Source: Portulaca oleracea (taxonomy: Eukaryota > Streptophyta > Magnoliopsida > Caryophyllales > Portulacaceae). From it: 64,000 bases of DNA. Below are positions 23,736-35,449 of this stretch, piece after piece. The stretch lies in NCBI GenBank assembly GCA_029582165.1, contig CM055873.1:41352795-41416794 (forward strand), read 5' to 3'. Numbering within the stretch: the first letter of the stretch is position 1; every line of letters starts with the position of its first letter. A program made the translations under genes and the position numbers. The notes below the pieces were generated by a model, which saw nothing but the letters and a program-made list of their open reading frames with translations, was not told the DNA's origin and did not search any database.

Positions 23736-24384
23736 AGATTTAAACATCAAGTGCGATGGAAAACCTGCCTCCAACTTCCATACCATGACCATGCATTAGA
23801 TCATCATATTTTTTTAGTAATATTTGTCACACACGCACATATATAATTAATTGGATTCTAATAATCCCTACTTCCAAGTTCCAACAATAGTATAACAATA
23901 ATTCCTAATTTTATTTTTAGTTTTGGCGATTCAAAAAAATAAAATAAATTTGGATTGTAGTTGTACCAAATCCATCTCCACATTCTTTTTAATTTTTTAT
24001 ATTCCCGCCCCATTTTGTTTTTTTTTTCATTCCTTCCCACGGAAAGGTAATGAAGCATAGTTACAAAAAGAATTTTTAAATTATTATTTTGAGAATTCGA
24101 GCATTTATTATGATTTTTTTTAAAAAAGAATAAAAGTGAAAAATTGTAAAAAAAAATCGTAAAAAAATGAAATTTTTTTGGAGAAACATTGTAAATTCAT
24201 TGAAAATCATGGTAAAGTGTTATACTAATTTTTGAACCAAATGCAACTCAAAATTTATGATATTTGGGGTATAGTCTCGGTGGTGTTTCACAAAAATTAA
24301 ATTTTATTTTTGTTTTGGAACATCAGAATCCAAAATGAAAGTAGGGATTATTGCTATTCAGTTGGTGAAAGTTCAAAGTAGTGA
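23736..24384. other. AT-rich stretch, nothing recognised
   Basis: Low-complexity A- and T-rich DNA with short homopolymer runs; no frame with recognisable content. Confidence 0.3.
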
Positions 24385-24745
24385 TTATTAAAAGGGTTTT
24401 TGGCCACAAATAATACGTACTGAGGGGCTTGTGATTGGGAATAATCCAAAGTGACTTTTTGGCCACTAGCAGTCTGTACTTTTTCACTATTTTCTCGTAG
24501 CAGTCCAAAATCAATTTCCGGCACCGGAAAGCTGACGTGGCGACCGGAAATCTCCTTTTTGGAGTGTGAAAAAACATACTTTCCGGTCGCCACGTCAGCT
24601 TTTCGGTGCCGGAAATTGCTTCTGGACTGTTATGAGAAAATAGTGAAAAAGTACAGACTGGCAGTGGCCGAAAAGTCACTTTAGATTATTCCCAATCACA
24701 AGCCCCTCAGCACGTATTATTTGTGGCCAAAAACCCTTATTAAAA
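24385..24745. mobile_element. Mutator-type fold-back MITE with perfect 9-bp TSD
   Basis: The element spans 24394-24736, begins GGGTTTTTGGCCACAAATA and ends with its complement. Long arms of about 150 bp each are nearly identical inverted copies around a short centre (TTTTTGGAGTGTG). Both flanks are TTATTAAAA (24385-24393 and 24737-24745), a perfect 9-bp duplication typical of MULEs. High arm identity suggests recent activity or hairpin-based gene conversion. It codes for nothing. Confidence 0.85.
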
Positions 24746-24756
24746 TCCAATTTCCT

Positions 24757-24782
24757 CACACACACACACACACACACACACA
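24757..24782. repeat. (CA)n microsatellite
   Basis: About 13 CA units directly beyond the right flank of the fold-back MITE. Confidence 0.9.
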
Positions 24783-24999
24783 AATCATGTTTACTTTATC
24801 CATTTTGTTAATAGTGGTGTTGCAAACTTTCCTTTATGGAATTTGTGGTGGCCTAGCCATTATCAAATTTTTGGTGGGACGTAGTTTTTGGGTGGTGATT
24901 TTCCTTTATCCCAAGTCCATATCGGGTTCCAAGGTGTTTTCCGGGTTCGAAATCGTTTTCCCCTATCTTTCCCAACTCAAGCAGCGTCAAATCCCTCTG

Positions 25000-25950
25000 T
25001 GTTAGAATTAGCAAAGCTTGTATTGATTTCTTGGTTATCTTGTTTCTTTATCCTGTATTTTCTTGGTTTATTAGGTATAGGAAATTGGCTATATAAAGCC
25101 TTCCTTCCCTTCATTTGTAATTGAGTTGAGATAATCAATAACATCATTTCTTCAATCTCTCTCCCTTTTCTCTCTTAGTTTCACCAAATTATGGTGAAAC
25201 TTAACATGGTATCAGAGCGGGTTTAATTTAACCAAAACCTTTACCCAGTCTCCGTCCAAAACCCCCTTTCCACCTTTCCTTCATTCTTTCTCTCTTTAGT
25301 TTCCCCGAATTGGGTGAAACTTAACATGGTATCAGAGCGGGTTTAATTCCCCTATTCCACATTCTTCTTCATCGTCATTTCACATTCCATCTTCATCCTC
25401 AACCACCGCAAATGTCTCCATTTCATCTTCCATCTTCCATCATCCCTTTTCCGGGTTAATTTCTGGTCAACATCTTCGCCGGCGGCCTCTTTCTGGACCC
25501 TACTGTTCCTTCGTCTTCTTTTCCCCCTGATTCCGTTCTTCTTCCATTTCATTTCTCAATCCCCAGCAACCAAACGCCCCATTACCGAAAAAGATGCCCA
25601 ATTGAGTTCGCCATAATATCAAGCTTTGTGATAACACCAATGATTCGATACCCTTCTGGATCTGCAATTCCAGCCATCTGCAGAGCATCTAAATTTGCAA
25701 GATCAGAATTTGCAGGCCAGTCACCAACTGGAACCTTCGTTAACTATGGGATCACCGACTGTCCCAAGATGATCGAACCTAAACTCGACAATGGCGGACG
25801 AGGCAATCTCATCTCCGACGACGCCATCTCTGACGGTGGCTGCGGAATCGATCTCGCGGACTTCTTTGAACGTGAATCGATCAATCCGCGTTTCAAACCG
25901 ATGGGTCCGACTCGGAAATACTCTAGATGGAGAGATCCATCAGCGGGTTG
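25000..25950 (+). mobile_element. LTR retrotransposon remnant (LTR plus doubled primer-binding site)
   Basis: A short LTR runs from TGTTAGAATTAGC at 25000 to ACTTAACA at 25206, followed at once by TGGTATCAGAGCGG, the initiator-tRNA-Met primer-binding site usual in plant Ty1/copia. The junction (a pyrimidine-rich stretch, GTGAAACTTAACA, the PBS) recurs about 121 bp later with its PBS at 25327. A tandem duplication or template switch is likely. The following 600 bp has no recognisable gag and is interrupted near 25950 by MITE debris. Confidence 0.6.
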
Positions 25951-26205
25951 TAATATATTAATTGTATTGTCTTTGGAAATCTTATAGTCAAATTTCAAAA
26001 ATTTTGACCATAAATTTCTCAATATATACAATGGGTTGCTATATAAAATTATATTATTCAATTCGTAATGAAAATTACTATCATAAAAGTATAATATTAC
26101 AATTGTTAATGACATATTATGCAAAAAATTATTAATCAAAGAGTGACATTGGAGACCGTGAAAGTCAAAATTACGATAATTAATTAATATGGAACGGATG
26201 GAGTA
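25948..26205 (+). mobile_element. Stowaway-like MITE, left end decayed
   Basis: The sequence parallels the complete copy at 47776-48039 (AATATATACAATG, GACCGTGAAAGTCAAAATTA) and ends GGAACGGATGGAG followed by TA. The left terminus is eroded. Confidence 0.65.
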
Positions 26206-26383
26206 TATATTATTGATAATCGCAATATTATACTTTTGTGATAGTATTTATCGTCATTAATCTAATGGTAGTTACTTTATATAACAACCATTGTATATAT
26301 TGAAAAAGTTATGGTCAAAATTTTTAAAGTTTGACTGCATGATTTCCAAAAATAACAATTTATATGGAACAAAGACGGTAATA
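26206..26383 (-). mobile_element. Truncated inverted copy of the same Stowaway-like MITE
   Basis: The complement reads GGAAATCATGCAGTCAAA and then TTTTCAATATATACAATGG, matching the first two thirds of the 47776 copy. It lies head to head with the copy on its left, so together they could form an RNA hairpin. Confidence 0.6.
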
Positions 26384-26579
26384 TTGTTGTGCTATCATGA
26401 CCAGGAGACCTATGGTAATTACTTATCATACTCTTTAGTAGCACATCGAATAATAGATTAAAGACTAGCTAATTTTGCTGAGGTCATTAAATTATTTTGT
26501 AACAAGTGAATACTAATACTAGGACGAAATATTAGAGTGATACCCAAACTTTAAGCATGTTAGAAGAAGTTTGGACAAC

Positions 26580-26720
26580 TTGCTCATGCTTTAGCCCATT
26601 TCAATCCTATTGATTGGGAGGAAGAAATATGGTTGGGTGTTGAGAGAATCGAACTTGTGACCTCTCGCAACACCCTGCATTTGTAACTGCCTAACTCTTT
26701 ATGCGGGGATGTTACATCTT
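26580..26720 (-). mobile_element. tRNA-derived SINE-like sequence
   Basis: On the minus strand GTCACAAGTTCGATTCTCTC resembles a Pol III B box (GTTCGANNC), and about 40 bases upstream AGTTAGGCAGTTAC could be a decayed A box. No tRNA cloverleaf or 3' tail is clear. It could be chance similarity. Confidence 0.3.
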
Positions 26721-27118
26721 GCCTATCTTATGTTTATCCCCAGTATTGGATTTTCATGTGAAAATCTTATTTTCATCACCTTTATATTGTTCTATTTTAT
26801 TTTCAATACCTTTTTCTCTAAATTAATTATCTTATTTGCCTATATTATGATATTAGATCCATTTAATCTGAATTTAATTCCTACAAGTGGTTTTAGTTCT
26901 GAATTTTGATACTAACATATACTATCAAAAAGATGTTACCCTTGTACAAGCATTCTTGGTGTGTTTTCAAAGCGCTCACACCTCATTTTCTCACTTTTTT
27001 CTTTTTCTTTTTTTTTGTTTGGGTGGCGTAGACATAATATAAGAAATTAAATACATCGTTATAGAAGGCCTTACCTTTTAGCTTTAGTGGCTACAGTATA
27101 TACTTCCTTAACGTTTGA

Positions 27119-27835
27119 TTTTTTTTTTGACAATATAACACGAAGAAAAATTTTAAAGTAAAGGCCTACAATATTGTAGGAGAAACTGACACTCTTGTGC
27201 TATTGCTAATATATTTGAAAGGCTCAGACAACCTCCACTTCATCGTGAGGCTTGTGATTCTCTGGATACCCAAAAGCTGGCATGTTTAAATGTGCTCTCT
27301 ACAGCTTGTACGTAGCGCCATTTGTATTGCTAATCCTAGTTGAGGTTTAGCATACTCATGGATTTTCCTACTACTATCCCTAAGTACCTAGCCAATCTGG
27401 CCCTCAAGGGTTTTCTTGTCCCATGCTCCATCACAACTAAACTCTAATGAGTTTGCTTGTGAGTCTTCCATTCCCCATTGGAATCTATCTTACTGTAGCT
27501 TGGTATGTGGGTTACAATTATCTAATTTTGCCTCAAATTTTCTCCTCTTCTTCTGTACTTTGTTCATCAATCTAACCTCCTCTCAAACCAACCCAATTAT
27601 GTATGCTAATACTATCTCTTGATTCTTAAACACCTTGCTATTGCGTGCCATCCAATTGAACCATATTATACCCATGAATTCAGTCCCAAGTTCTTTCCAT
27701 CTATGTTTTCATTTTAAAAGAAAGCACAACCAATGCATGCCTCACCCATCTCAATCTCTGGTCGAACTTAATGTCCCAAATCCAGAAGAAGAAGTTATCC
27801 TCAAAACTATCTCCAAGATCTTCGGACTTTGACCA
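27119..27835 (-). mobile_element. 5'-truncated LINE fragment (end of zf-RVT region and RNase H)
   Basis: A T-run at 27119-27128 marks the poly(A) end. Reading the minus strand gives WMARNSKVF and later FSCDGAWDKKTLEGQIG, a stop, then VLRDSSRKI. This is the join between zinc finger and RNase H in plant LINEs and resembles the tail of the 7.4-14.4 kb element. It contains several stops. The 5' limit near 27835 is approximate. Confidence 0.7.
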
Positions 27836-27839
27836 CCTT

Positions 27840-28508
27840 CCTTTTCAGGTTCATGTCAAGTGGTTTTAGAGGCACGAACGGGGTGGTAGCTACTTGGGTA
27901 GCCCTGAGGCCTTTCCGGGTCTCTACAAGAGACAACTACCCTGCGCATGGAAATAAGGAGAGTTAGGATCAACATGGGAGAAGAAGCACCATGGATAATG
28001 GGAAGAAAAACAGTGCACGATCGTGCTCCTCAGTTGCACGATCATTGCAGGGACAAACTCAAGGGCGTGCCACCCCTTCCCGAGGGTGGGGCGCGATCGT
28101 GCCACCTCTATGGTACGATCGCACCGTTTTCGAAGCAGCCAAAGTTTTGGGCAAGAAAGCTGACGACACAATCGTGTCGTCCCTACGACATGATCTTGTC
28201 ACTCCCAAATTGTAGCTTTCAAACGGCAAGGTCTCTCTTTCTTTTGATCTTTGGATTTTCTTACTTCCCCATGTAATTTTCCTGATGTGCCCCTCCCCTA
28301 TTAAAAAAACATTAGGGATTTACCTAACAAGGTAACATACACTTGGCCTTAAGGAAGGGATCTCCGACTAGATGAAATAATATTTGGTATTTTGAGACCA
28401 ACTCATAACTCTCTCAATCTTTATCCTGCTTGATGGTGATTGAACCTTCTCTTTATTCATTGCTTGGTGATACTTTAGAGTAATCATGATGGGGAATTGT
28501 TGAAGGTT
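27840..28508. other. GC-rich repeat DNA with CGATCG palindromes, probable gypsy LTR or leader
   Basis: GCACGATCGTGC occurs at 28014-28025, and related ACGATC/GATCGT motifs recur several times up to about 28200. The tone is GC-rich against an AT-rich background, as in LTR U3 regions. It precedes a gypsy-type gag at 29894, so it may be that element's LTR and leader. LTR borders could not be fixed. Confidence 0.35.
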
Positions 28509-29203
28509 GATTATGTTGGAATTCACCCATGAGTAAAAATGTCCCACATCGAAAAAATAAAGAGAACATGGTATATAAGTCAAGTAAGCTACTCCTCTTA
28601 AAACCAATTGGTTTTAAGATGGAACCTCACTTGACTTGTGTACAATGGGCCTTGGTTGAAGTGGGCTCCCCCCTCGGATCTCCCCAACAAGTGGTATCAG
28701 AGCCGATGGTTCGTTCGGCTAGGCGCGTGCAAGGTGCGGGAAGATCGCCATGGAAAGGAGCAGGGACCATAGCACGTGCGCGGTTGGGTCTCCTGAATGC
28801 GCAGAGTGGTGGCATGAGACTCAAGTGGAGTAGGGTGCGACTCTGTGGAGTAAGGTGCGGCTAGGACTCTTGAGGCAGAGTGGTGGCATGAGACTCAGGT
28901 GGAGTAGGGTGCGACTCTGTAGAGTAAGGTGTGGCTATGATGGGCTCCTGATGGTGACTTGAAACCTTGGCAAAAAGAAGCTTCCGATCAAGGGGAAGAG
29001 ACTCATGTGTGAAGAGGGAGATTGTTGGGATTCACCCATGAGTAAAAATGTCCCACTTCGAAAAAGTAAAGAGAACATGTTATATAAGTCAAATGGGCTA
29101 CTCCTCTTAAACCCAATTGGTCTTAAGATGGAACCTCACTTGACTTGTGTACAATGGGTCTTGGTTAAAGTGGGCTCCCTGCTTGGATCTCCCCAACAGA
29201 TTA
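28509..29203 (+). mobile_element. TRIM retrotransposon with perfect TSD
   Basis: Two 176-bp LTRs (28514-28689 and 29023-29198) start TGTTGG and end CCCCAACA. The first is followed by TGGTATCAGAGCC (primer-binding site, initiator tRNA-Met). The second is preceded by the polypurine tract AAGAGGGAGAT. The internal 333 bp codes for nothing. Flanks are GATTA at 28509-28513 and 29199-29203. Size and layout fit a terminal-repeat retrotransposon in miniature, mobilised in trans. The LTRs differ at a few positions only, so it is fairly young. Confidence 0.9.
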
Positions 29204-29893
29204 CTTGTTCGTGGTTCATCTCCTTTATGCAAGTGGCAACTTTCTCAGATTATTTGGTGAGTTTCTCTTTAGAATGATCATATCTACCTCTTTCCTTATT
29301 ATTGTTGTGAAATCTTGAAGGGGTAGTGGTTGTATTAGTATTTGGGGTGAATTGTTGTGATATTCCTCTGTTTTGGGTAGAGTTTTGGGCGTTTGTAGAT
29401 CATCAATGTTTGGGTTTTGTGATTCTTGATGCAAAATCCTAACTTGGGGCCTTGAATACATGCTAAAGATGAACCTTTTCATATAGTGAGCATGCATCAA
29501 ATTAGTATTGGAGCCTAGGAGAGCTAGATTAGTTGTGTTTGGGTGATTTTTGTCCCTTGAATGCTCTGTTTTTTTGGCTAGAAACTTGACTTGGTAGATA
29601 TTCTTGGTTGTTTTGGGTTGTATTTGGTGTATATATGAGGACTTTTGCATGAGCATTTTGGATGGGTTGCTGTTGAGATTTGGTGTTGATTGAAGTGTGT
29701 TTGGATTAGTGATTGCGGTGGTTATTTATGTTGTGTGATTTAACTCATTGATAGTCATTTCCTTTTGTCGGTAACACCCCATTTTCCCCCACAAAATAGT
29801 CTCTCAAAACTCCACAAATTCCCTTAACTACAAAAAACCCTAGCCTCATCCAATCATCTTACCGTAACCCGTCAAATCCCAAAACTCCACAAA

Positions 29894-30400
29894 ATGGCCT
29901 CGACGACAAGTCAAATGGGAGAGGGAGAAACCCCTCTTAACCCAACTCCCCATTTCAATTCAACCAAAGCCTCTAATGAACTTTGGAGAGAATTAATTGC
30001 CAACAGCCAAAACATCGTCGATCGTCAAATGGGCGATCTCATTGGAGCCATTAATGCCCTTTGCGTCCAAGTGCCAAGGAGGAACGATGTGGATCCTAGG
30101 CCTTCCCCTCCTCCCCATAGGGGTGACGATGGTGATCCACCACGAGGCCCTTGAGGTCAAATCGACTTTGGTGATGGTGATGGCTCGAATAAATATTTGG
30201 ATGACACCTTTCCCATGGAGGCTCCTCGTATTCATAGGCCCCGAGATGGAATGGGCACCCCCTAAGTCGAGCTTCCTACCTTCGATGGTAGTGCCAACCC
30301 CGATAACAACTTTGAGTGGGTTTGGGCAATGGGGAGGATCTTCGAGGTTAACGAGTATAATGGAGTAAAGCAATTCAAGATTCCACTTTGCAATTGACCA
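29894..30400 (+). pseudogene. Ty3/gypsy gag N-terminal fragment, broken
   Basis: It opens MASTTSQMGEGETPLNP at 29894 and stops at 30152. A shifted frame continues with YLDDTFPMEAPRIHRP and, after another stop, VELPTFDGSANPDNNFEWVW and IFEVNEYNGVKQFKI, the start of the retrotransposon gag domain. The similarity ends near 30395. The rest of gag and all of pol are missing here. The leader upstream is interrupted by the TRIM. Confidence 0.65.
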
Positions 30401-31004
30401 AGTACTTTGCTTACAAGAAACCCTTAAATGAAAACTCAATCTTTCGCCCAAAGCCATGAAATTCAAAGCAGACAAACCCAGATTGAGAAATGAGGAGTTT
30501 CATACCTGAGTTTCATACGAGCAATGAGATCTCATATATTGATCGACGCCGACGTCTTCGACGGAGAGAGCGATGGAGAGAAGGTTGAGGCACAGAGGGG
30601 GTCGGTCGGCGTGACTGCGTAAGGCAAAGAAGACTAGAAGACGGAGTTTTTATTTTTGAAACTGAAAGAAGCAGACTGGAAGATCGAAATGAGGAGAAAA
30701 GTTATATGGAAATCCCTAGACACTATTGTAATTCAATCCTTTGTGTTTAGGTTTGGTCCAGGGACTGGGCTGAAGACCAAAATTTGATGTTTTCTAGACC
30801 GAGGACTGGACCGAATTATTTTAATTTTGATCCAATCCAGTCTAGTCCATTTTCAGTGCGGGCTGAATTATGAACATCCCTACCTAATTGTGGATCAGCC
30901 CCAAGCATCTATGCATAATAAATGCACCAATACCATATACATGGCTAGTGTTAATCGGTTAACTCCACCCGGACTTCCTGATCGGGTCTGCGTATGCGCA
31001 TATG
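30401..31004. other. Mixed repeat debris, no gene
   Basis: It includes a GC-richer patch near 30540-30620 (GACGCCGACGTCTTCGACGG) that resembles a gene leader, and a stretch near 30765-30880 with repeated GGACTGG/CCAGTC motifs ending AACATCCCTAC, possibly a hAT-like MITE end. No complete element could be bounded. Confidence 0.3.
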
Positions 31005-32140
31005 ATGGCTTAGTCTGATAATTGAAAGTGGGTATCGCTCAAATAATAATAATGCAATACGGTTTACTTCATTTTCTTCTCCCTCGGTTTCCAAAATGAA
31101 TTGAAATATGTGAAATAAAATGAATTGATAAAATATGATTTACTTTACAGGGGTATGCATATTGAGTTTCGACTCATTTGCGAAATATCTTATGTTTTGT
31201 TTTAGGTGCTGACTCTAGTAGTGGAAAGTCAGTTACTGGTATGAAGCAAGGTTAATAGGTTAGGATCAGTATTGATGACAAGTGAAGAATTGAGCTATCC
31301 AGTGTTGTAATGAAGCTACTTTGGATTGTAATTGCATATTTTTGGCTATGTATAATGTTTAAGACTTCTTCAGAGCTTGTAGTTGCACTTGGTTTTTTGT
31401 ATCAAGCATGTTAGTTTAGCTTTGTCCATGGATGTGGACATGGATAATATCTTCAAGTTTTATATATTCCATTGCGTCAATCGTTTGGATTATGGATAGT
31501 TTAGTCTTAATCAAGTGATTATGAACCTAGGGATGTTACAAGCTTGGCATGACTTGTCTAATTCATTATCTTGAGCCCTAGCCAAGTCGAGTTGATCTCG
31601 AGCTAAGCTGTATGAGCTTCCTACTGAGCTGACTTGGCTCATTTTCATCCCTAGTTGAAAATAAGCTACAATATGAGCAACTCGATTACCCCCTCTTTAT
31701 AAATGTGATCAAGCTATAAAAATGGAAGTGAGAAAATTTCAACAAAAATAGTCTCCTTCGACTACTACTCTTGTGAACCCAGCTTCTGTCACCTTTAGGG
31801 CAAACACTCCCGTAGCTCCTCTGTAAAACCGCTCGACATTCGTCATACTCTCAAATATTAGTATACACTGAACAACTCTGGTTTTCAATGTCTAAATTGA
31901 TCTAATGTCCACCTTTTATCGGATTTCGTTTTTCCACTATATAATAAAAATAAATAAGAAGGTTTCCCAAATTGATTTTGATTATATTCCCTTTGTGGGG
32001 CTTTTTTTTAAAGGAAATTATAGGGCTCTTCTTTGGGATGAAATGGAAAACTTTCTTTATTGGATTAGAACATTGTAACTATAATTACAGTAATATATGT
32101 TTTCAGATTATATTCCTAAAATTAATGCATGTTTGGCTCA

Positions 32141-32149
32141 TCATAAATA
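32141..32149 (+). promoter_or_regulatory. TATA-like motif of DEFL locus 2
   Basis: TCATAAATA lies about 117-125 bases upstream of the ATG at 32266, close to the TATA spacing of loci 1 and 4. It is a weak match. Confidence 0.35.
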
Positions 32150-32265
32150 CCCCACACTATCATTCTCAAATTTCAACATCAAAAACGTCATTACTCCATA
32201 GTTGAAGCTTGCAAATATATGTTCTTTTTGTATTCTGAACCACAAGCACTAACTTAACCATAAAA

Positions 32266-32684
32266 ATGTTGAAATTTGGCCTGACATTTTATGTTATGGT
32301 TCTCCTGTTAATGGCTTTGGGTAATTTGTCTCATCTTTGTTTTCTCATTTCGATAGCTTATATTTATTCATGATATGCTTTATACATTTATATTAAGAAA
32401 ATGAGCTGAGCGAAACTAACAGAAGTTTACTTTGTTTGAATGTATGCATGAAAATGAATACAACAGCTGTAATGGTAGAGATGAATGGTGTTGAAGGCGG
32501 GACAGAGAGGGCTAAATTCCATTCAAAGGCTAAAGAGTGCAGCATCGGGTACGGATTATGTAGTATAGCACATTGTGGTAATGATTGTTGTAACTCCAAA
32601 TGCGTTGCCGACCACCCTAGTGGTGTAGGCTATTGTGTCACTCTTGGGTGGCTACTCTTGTGCCAATGTGATTATCTTTGTTGA
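32266..32684 (+). CDS. DEFL locus 2: secreted defensin-like cysteine-rich peptide, intact
   Basis: Exon 1 is 32266-32320 and codes MLKFGLTFYVMVLLLMAL plus one base. The donor is GTAATTTG and the acceptor AACAG at 32462-32466, giving exon 2 at 32467-32684 and a 146-bp intron. The product is about 90 residues: a signal peptide, then a short spacer, then a mature part with ten cysteines in the pattern C-x6-C-x4-C-x3-CC-x3-C-x10-C-x8-C-x-C-x3-C, ending DYLC. The pattern and the two-exon structure with the signal sequence in exon 1 fit plant DEFL/LCR peptides (SLR1-BP-like). These are exported and disulfide-folded; roles range from antimicrobial to pollen-pistil signalling. A second in-phase acceptor 25 bp downstream (GGTAG) is possible. 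No defect is seen. Confidence 0.8.
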
Positions 32685-32949
32685 TATCAAAATATATTAA
32701 TATATAAAAGTAATATCTTTGAATTTTGAAATGGTAAGTAGAGAGTAAATTTAGGTGCCCACAACCAATGTGATTAAAGATAAATAAAATATATTAATTA
32801 GGGTTGAAAATTTAAAATAAAGACACCAAAGTGAATGTAGGTAAATTAACCAATCATATATAAAAAAAATAAAATTTGGTAGAATAATTTCTTCTATTTT
32901 CCCACACAATCTCCACAACACGTGCCCGCTACCCACTACATACTCAACT

Positions 32950-34684
32950 CTAATTGTTAGGAAAAAGTAAGTGCAAGTTTATAGCGGAAGTGAAATAAAT
33001 GAGATGACGGAAATTATGACAAAATTCATGAACGAAAAATAAGCGATAAAACGAACACCAGGTTTACATGGGAAACTGAAGAACTCGGAGGAAAACCCAC
33101 GGACGGCGACAACCAGAAAATAATCCACTATGAGAAGGTAGGAGTACAACTCTATCACTATCACAGGGTGTGATGAGATCAACAAAAAGGAAATTACAAT
33201 AAAAATCTCACAAACTCTCAACTCACAATCTTTCGGGATGCACTGGGAAAATATTTGTGAAACTGTCTCTCTCAATATTTTCTCTCTGACCTAATTGATC
33301 TCACTGATTAACCGATCGCCGTTGGTCAACCGATGTCGCCGTAGGTTAAAGTGGAGAAAACTGTACCGTATTTATAGGGTGGCTAGGAGAGTTAGAGTTA
33401 CATTAAAACAACAAGCAGTATTTGACTTGAAGAGAGAACCTAGGTTAAACAAAATTAACCATGAAAGGAATTCCACGCCACCCAGGATTCCTCGTAGCAC
33501 CCAATGATGGCGCCTCTTGGGGCGCTGCATGCGCTTCCTTTCTTCTCTCTCTACCTGGGGCGCGCCTAGCGATTCACTCCTTTGCCATTTTGGACCGTAA
33601 GGGATCCAATGGGCAACAAAAAAACCCAACAAACTCCACCTTAGACCATGATTCGACTTATTGATCCAAATAACCACTTCGATCGTCGCCCTATTCTTCC
33701 TCCACGTGAGGAACGTCAGTCTCGATCTCAGGCTCATCAACCTGAGCAGTTTTAGGAGCATTATTAGCAGGCTGCTCCTGATTTCAGGTTCCAGTAGCTT
33801 CACCTTGAGCCTCAACCTACTCCACCTTGAACTTATGCTCTTCCTGCGTCCTCATCACTCATTGTTTCATTAGTCTTCGTGTAGGGATACTCAATCACAT
33901 CCAGTACCCCGTGCTGAATCAAGACCGCCGTCATCTGCAGTCTCCTTGTTCCATCAAATTTTGGAATCTTGCAATTCATGATTTAAGTCATCTCCACCTT
34001 TCTCTGATACCACTTGTTAGGAAAAAGTAAGTGCAAGTTAGCGAAAGCGAAATAAATGAGATGACGAAAATTATGACAAAATTCATGAAAGAAAATAAGC
34101 GATGAAACGAACATCAGGTTTACGTGGGAACTCGAAGGATTCGGAGGAAAACCAACAGACGGTGATAGCCGGAAAATAATCCATTATGAGAAAGGAGGAG
34201 TACAACTCGATAACTATCACAGGGTGTGATGCGATCAACGAAAAGGAAATTACCATAAAAATCTTTCAAACTCTCAACTCAAAACCTCTTGGGATACACT
34301 GGGAAAATATTGGTGAAATTGTCTCTTTCTCAATATTTTCTCTCTGATCTAATTGATCTCACCGATTAATTGATGTTGTCGTAGGTTAAAGTCGAGAAAA
34401 CTGTACCCTATTTATAGGGCGGCTAGGAGAATTAGAGTTATATTAAAACTCAAATAACAACAAGCAGTATCTGACTTGAAGAGAGAACCTAGGTTAAACA
34501 AAATTAACCACGAGAGGAGTTCCACGCCACCTAGGATTCCTCGTAGCACCCAATGATGGCGCCTCTTGGGACGCTGTCTGCGCCTCCTTTCTTTTCTCTC
34601 TACGTGGGGCGTGCCTAGCGCCTCACTCATTTGTCGTTGTGGACCGTAACGGATCCCATGGCCCGCAAAAAATCCAACACTAAT
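32950..34684 (-). mobile_element. TRIM-like LTR element with perfect TSD, minus strand
   Basis: LTRs are at 32955-33631 and 34015-34679 (about 670 bp each), starting TGTTAGGAAAAAG and ending CCAACA. Orientation is minus: TGGTATCAGAG lies next to the right-hand LTR (complement of 34002-34012), and a purine tract AAGGTGGAGTT abuts the left-hand one. The internal part is only 383 bp and non-coding. Both flanks are CTAAT (32950-32954, 34680-34684). The paralogous copy at 48252-48256 has a single CTAAT and no insert, so insertion post-dates the duplication. LTR size is large for a TRIM; it could be a deletion derivative. Confidence 0.88.
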
Positions 34685-35449
34685 CTTCTACTTATATCTG
34701 TGTGTAGATTAAGAAATAGGTCGATAACGCTATTAATTTTAATTATCTCATGATGCATTTTTTTTTATAACACAATATCTATTTATTAGGATCCAAGAGC
34801 ACTCAAGGAAACCACAAACAATAGGAAATAATAGCGGAAAAGAAATAAGAAATTTGACACCAGGAATTTTAACGTGGAAAAAACCCAAAGCGGAAAAAAA
34901 CCACGAAATCGATGCACTAGTAATATGAGGATTACAATGCAAAGGTTGTGTTTCTCTCTCTCTCTCACTTGATAATCTAGGGGAAGGATCTGACCCCAAT
35001 TTATATTAGAGAAACAAGGGGGAACTAGGTTAATAATAACCTAAAAATAACGAGCAACTTGCCGCACAAGTAAAACATATATGTGGGCCTTTTAATCATG
35101 GCCCATCAGGCTGACCGTAAGCACAAATGCTAGTAGCGCTCAAAAAAGCGCTGGCAGCGGGCAAGCCCAGCATGGGTGCTGATGGAGGGCACCAAAACGC
35201 GGACAGCGTGTGTGACCTCAGATGTTCTGGCTGTGACGCTGGCGGGGGGGCTTCTTGGCACTGGGAGCGCCTAGCAGCGGGAAGCTGGTGTGGGGCGCTG
35301 GGAGTGTCATTCAGACGTTGGCGGCGTCTCGTCTCCTTCTTTGTTCCCTAGTTTGGTCTTCACACCCAACAATCTCCCACTTGGAGACCAAACCTCTATT
35401 ATCCTCACTTTCTCCATAGGTTCCCCTAGTGCATCGACCGACCTCCTCA

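Larger units (their letters stand above)
31005..34783. repeat. Segmental duplication, copy A
   Basis: This segment parallels 45130-48366 in order and strand. About 0.85 kb upstream of the DEFL gene matches (31005-31855 with 45130-46053), as does the DEFL exon 2 region, the 3' flank 32690-32954 (with pieces of 46820-48256), and 34680-34783 (with 48252-48366). Copy A additionally carries a TRIM-like element at 32955-34679. Alignment is by eye. Confidence 0.75.

Noticed and set aside
27947..28276. 109-codon frame
   Set aside because: It overlaps a palindrome-rich probable LTR region; no motif and competing frames of similar length.
28690..28704. TGGTATCAGAGC words here and at 25207, 25327, 59179 as possible tRNA genes
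   Set aside because: They are only 12-14 bp and adjoin LTR ends: primer-binding sites, not tRNA genes.
28529..28864. 111-codon plus-strand frame
   Set aside because: It runs from the LTR through the primer-binding site of the TRIM at 28514-29198.
29225..29656. 143-codon minus-strand frame
   Set aside because: It is antisense to the gypsy leader, with repetitive composition and no motif.
32436..32684. DEFL-2 as one exon starting upstream of ATGAAAATG
   Set aside because: It would lack a signal peptide; the upstream exon 32266-32320 gives one with matching splice phase, and locus 4 shows the same structure.
33372..34630. Two similar minus-strand frames (147 and 72 codons) sharing RRHHWVLRGILGGVE
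   Set aside because: They are the same place in the two LTRs of the TRIM-like element at 32955-34679, not a gene family.
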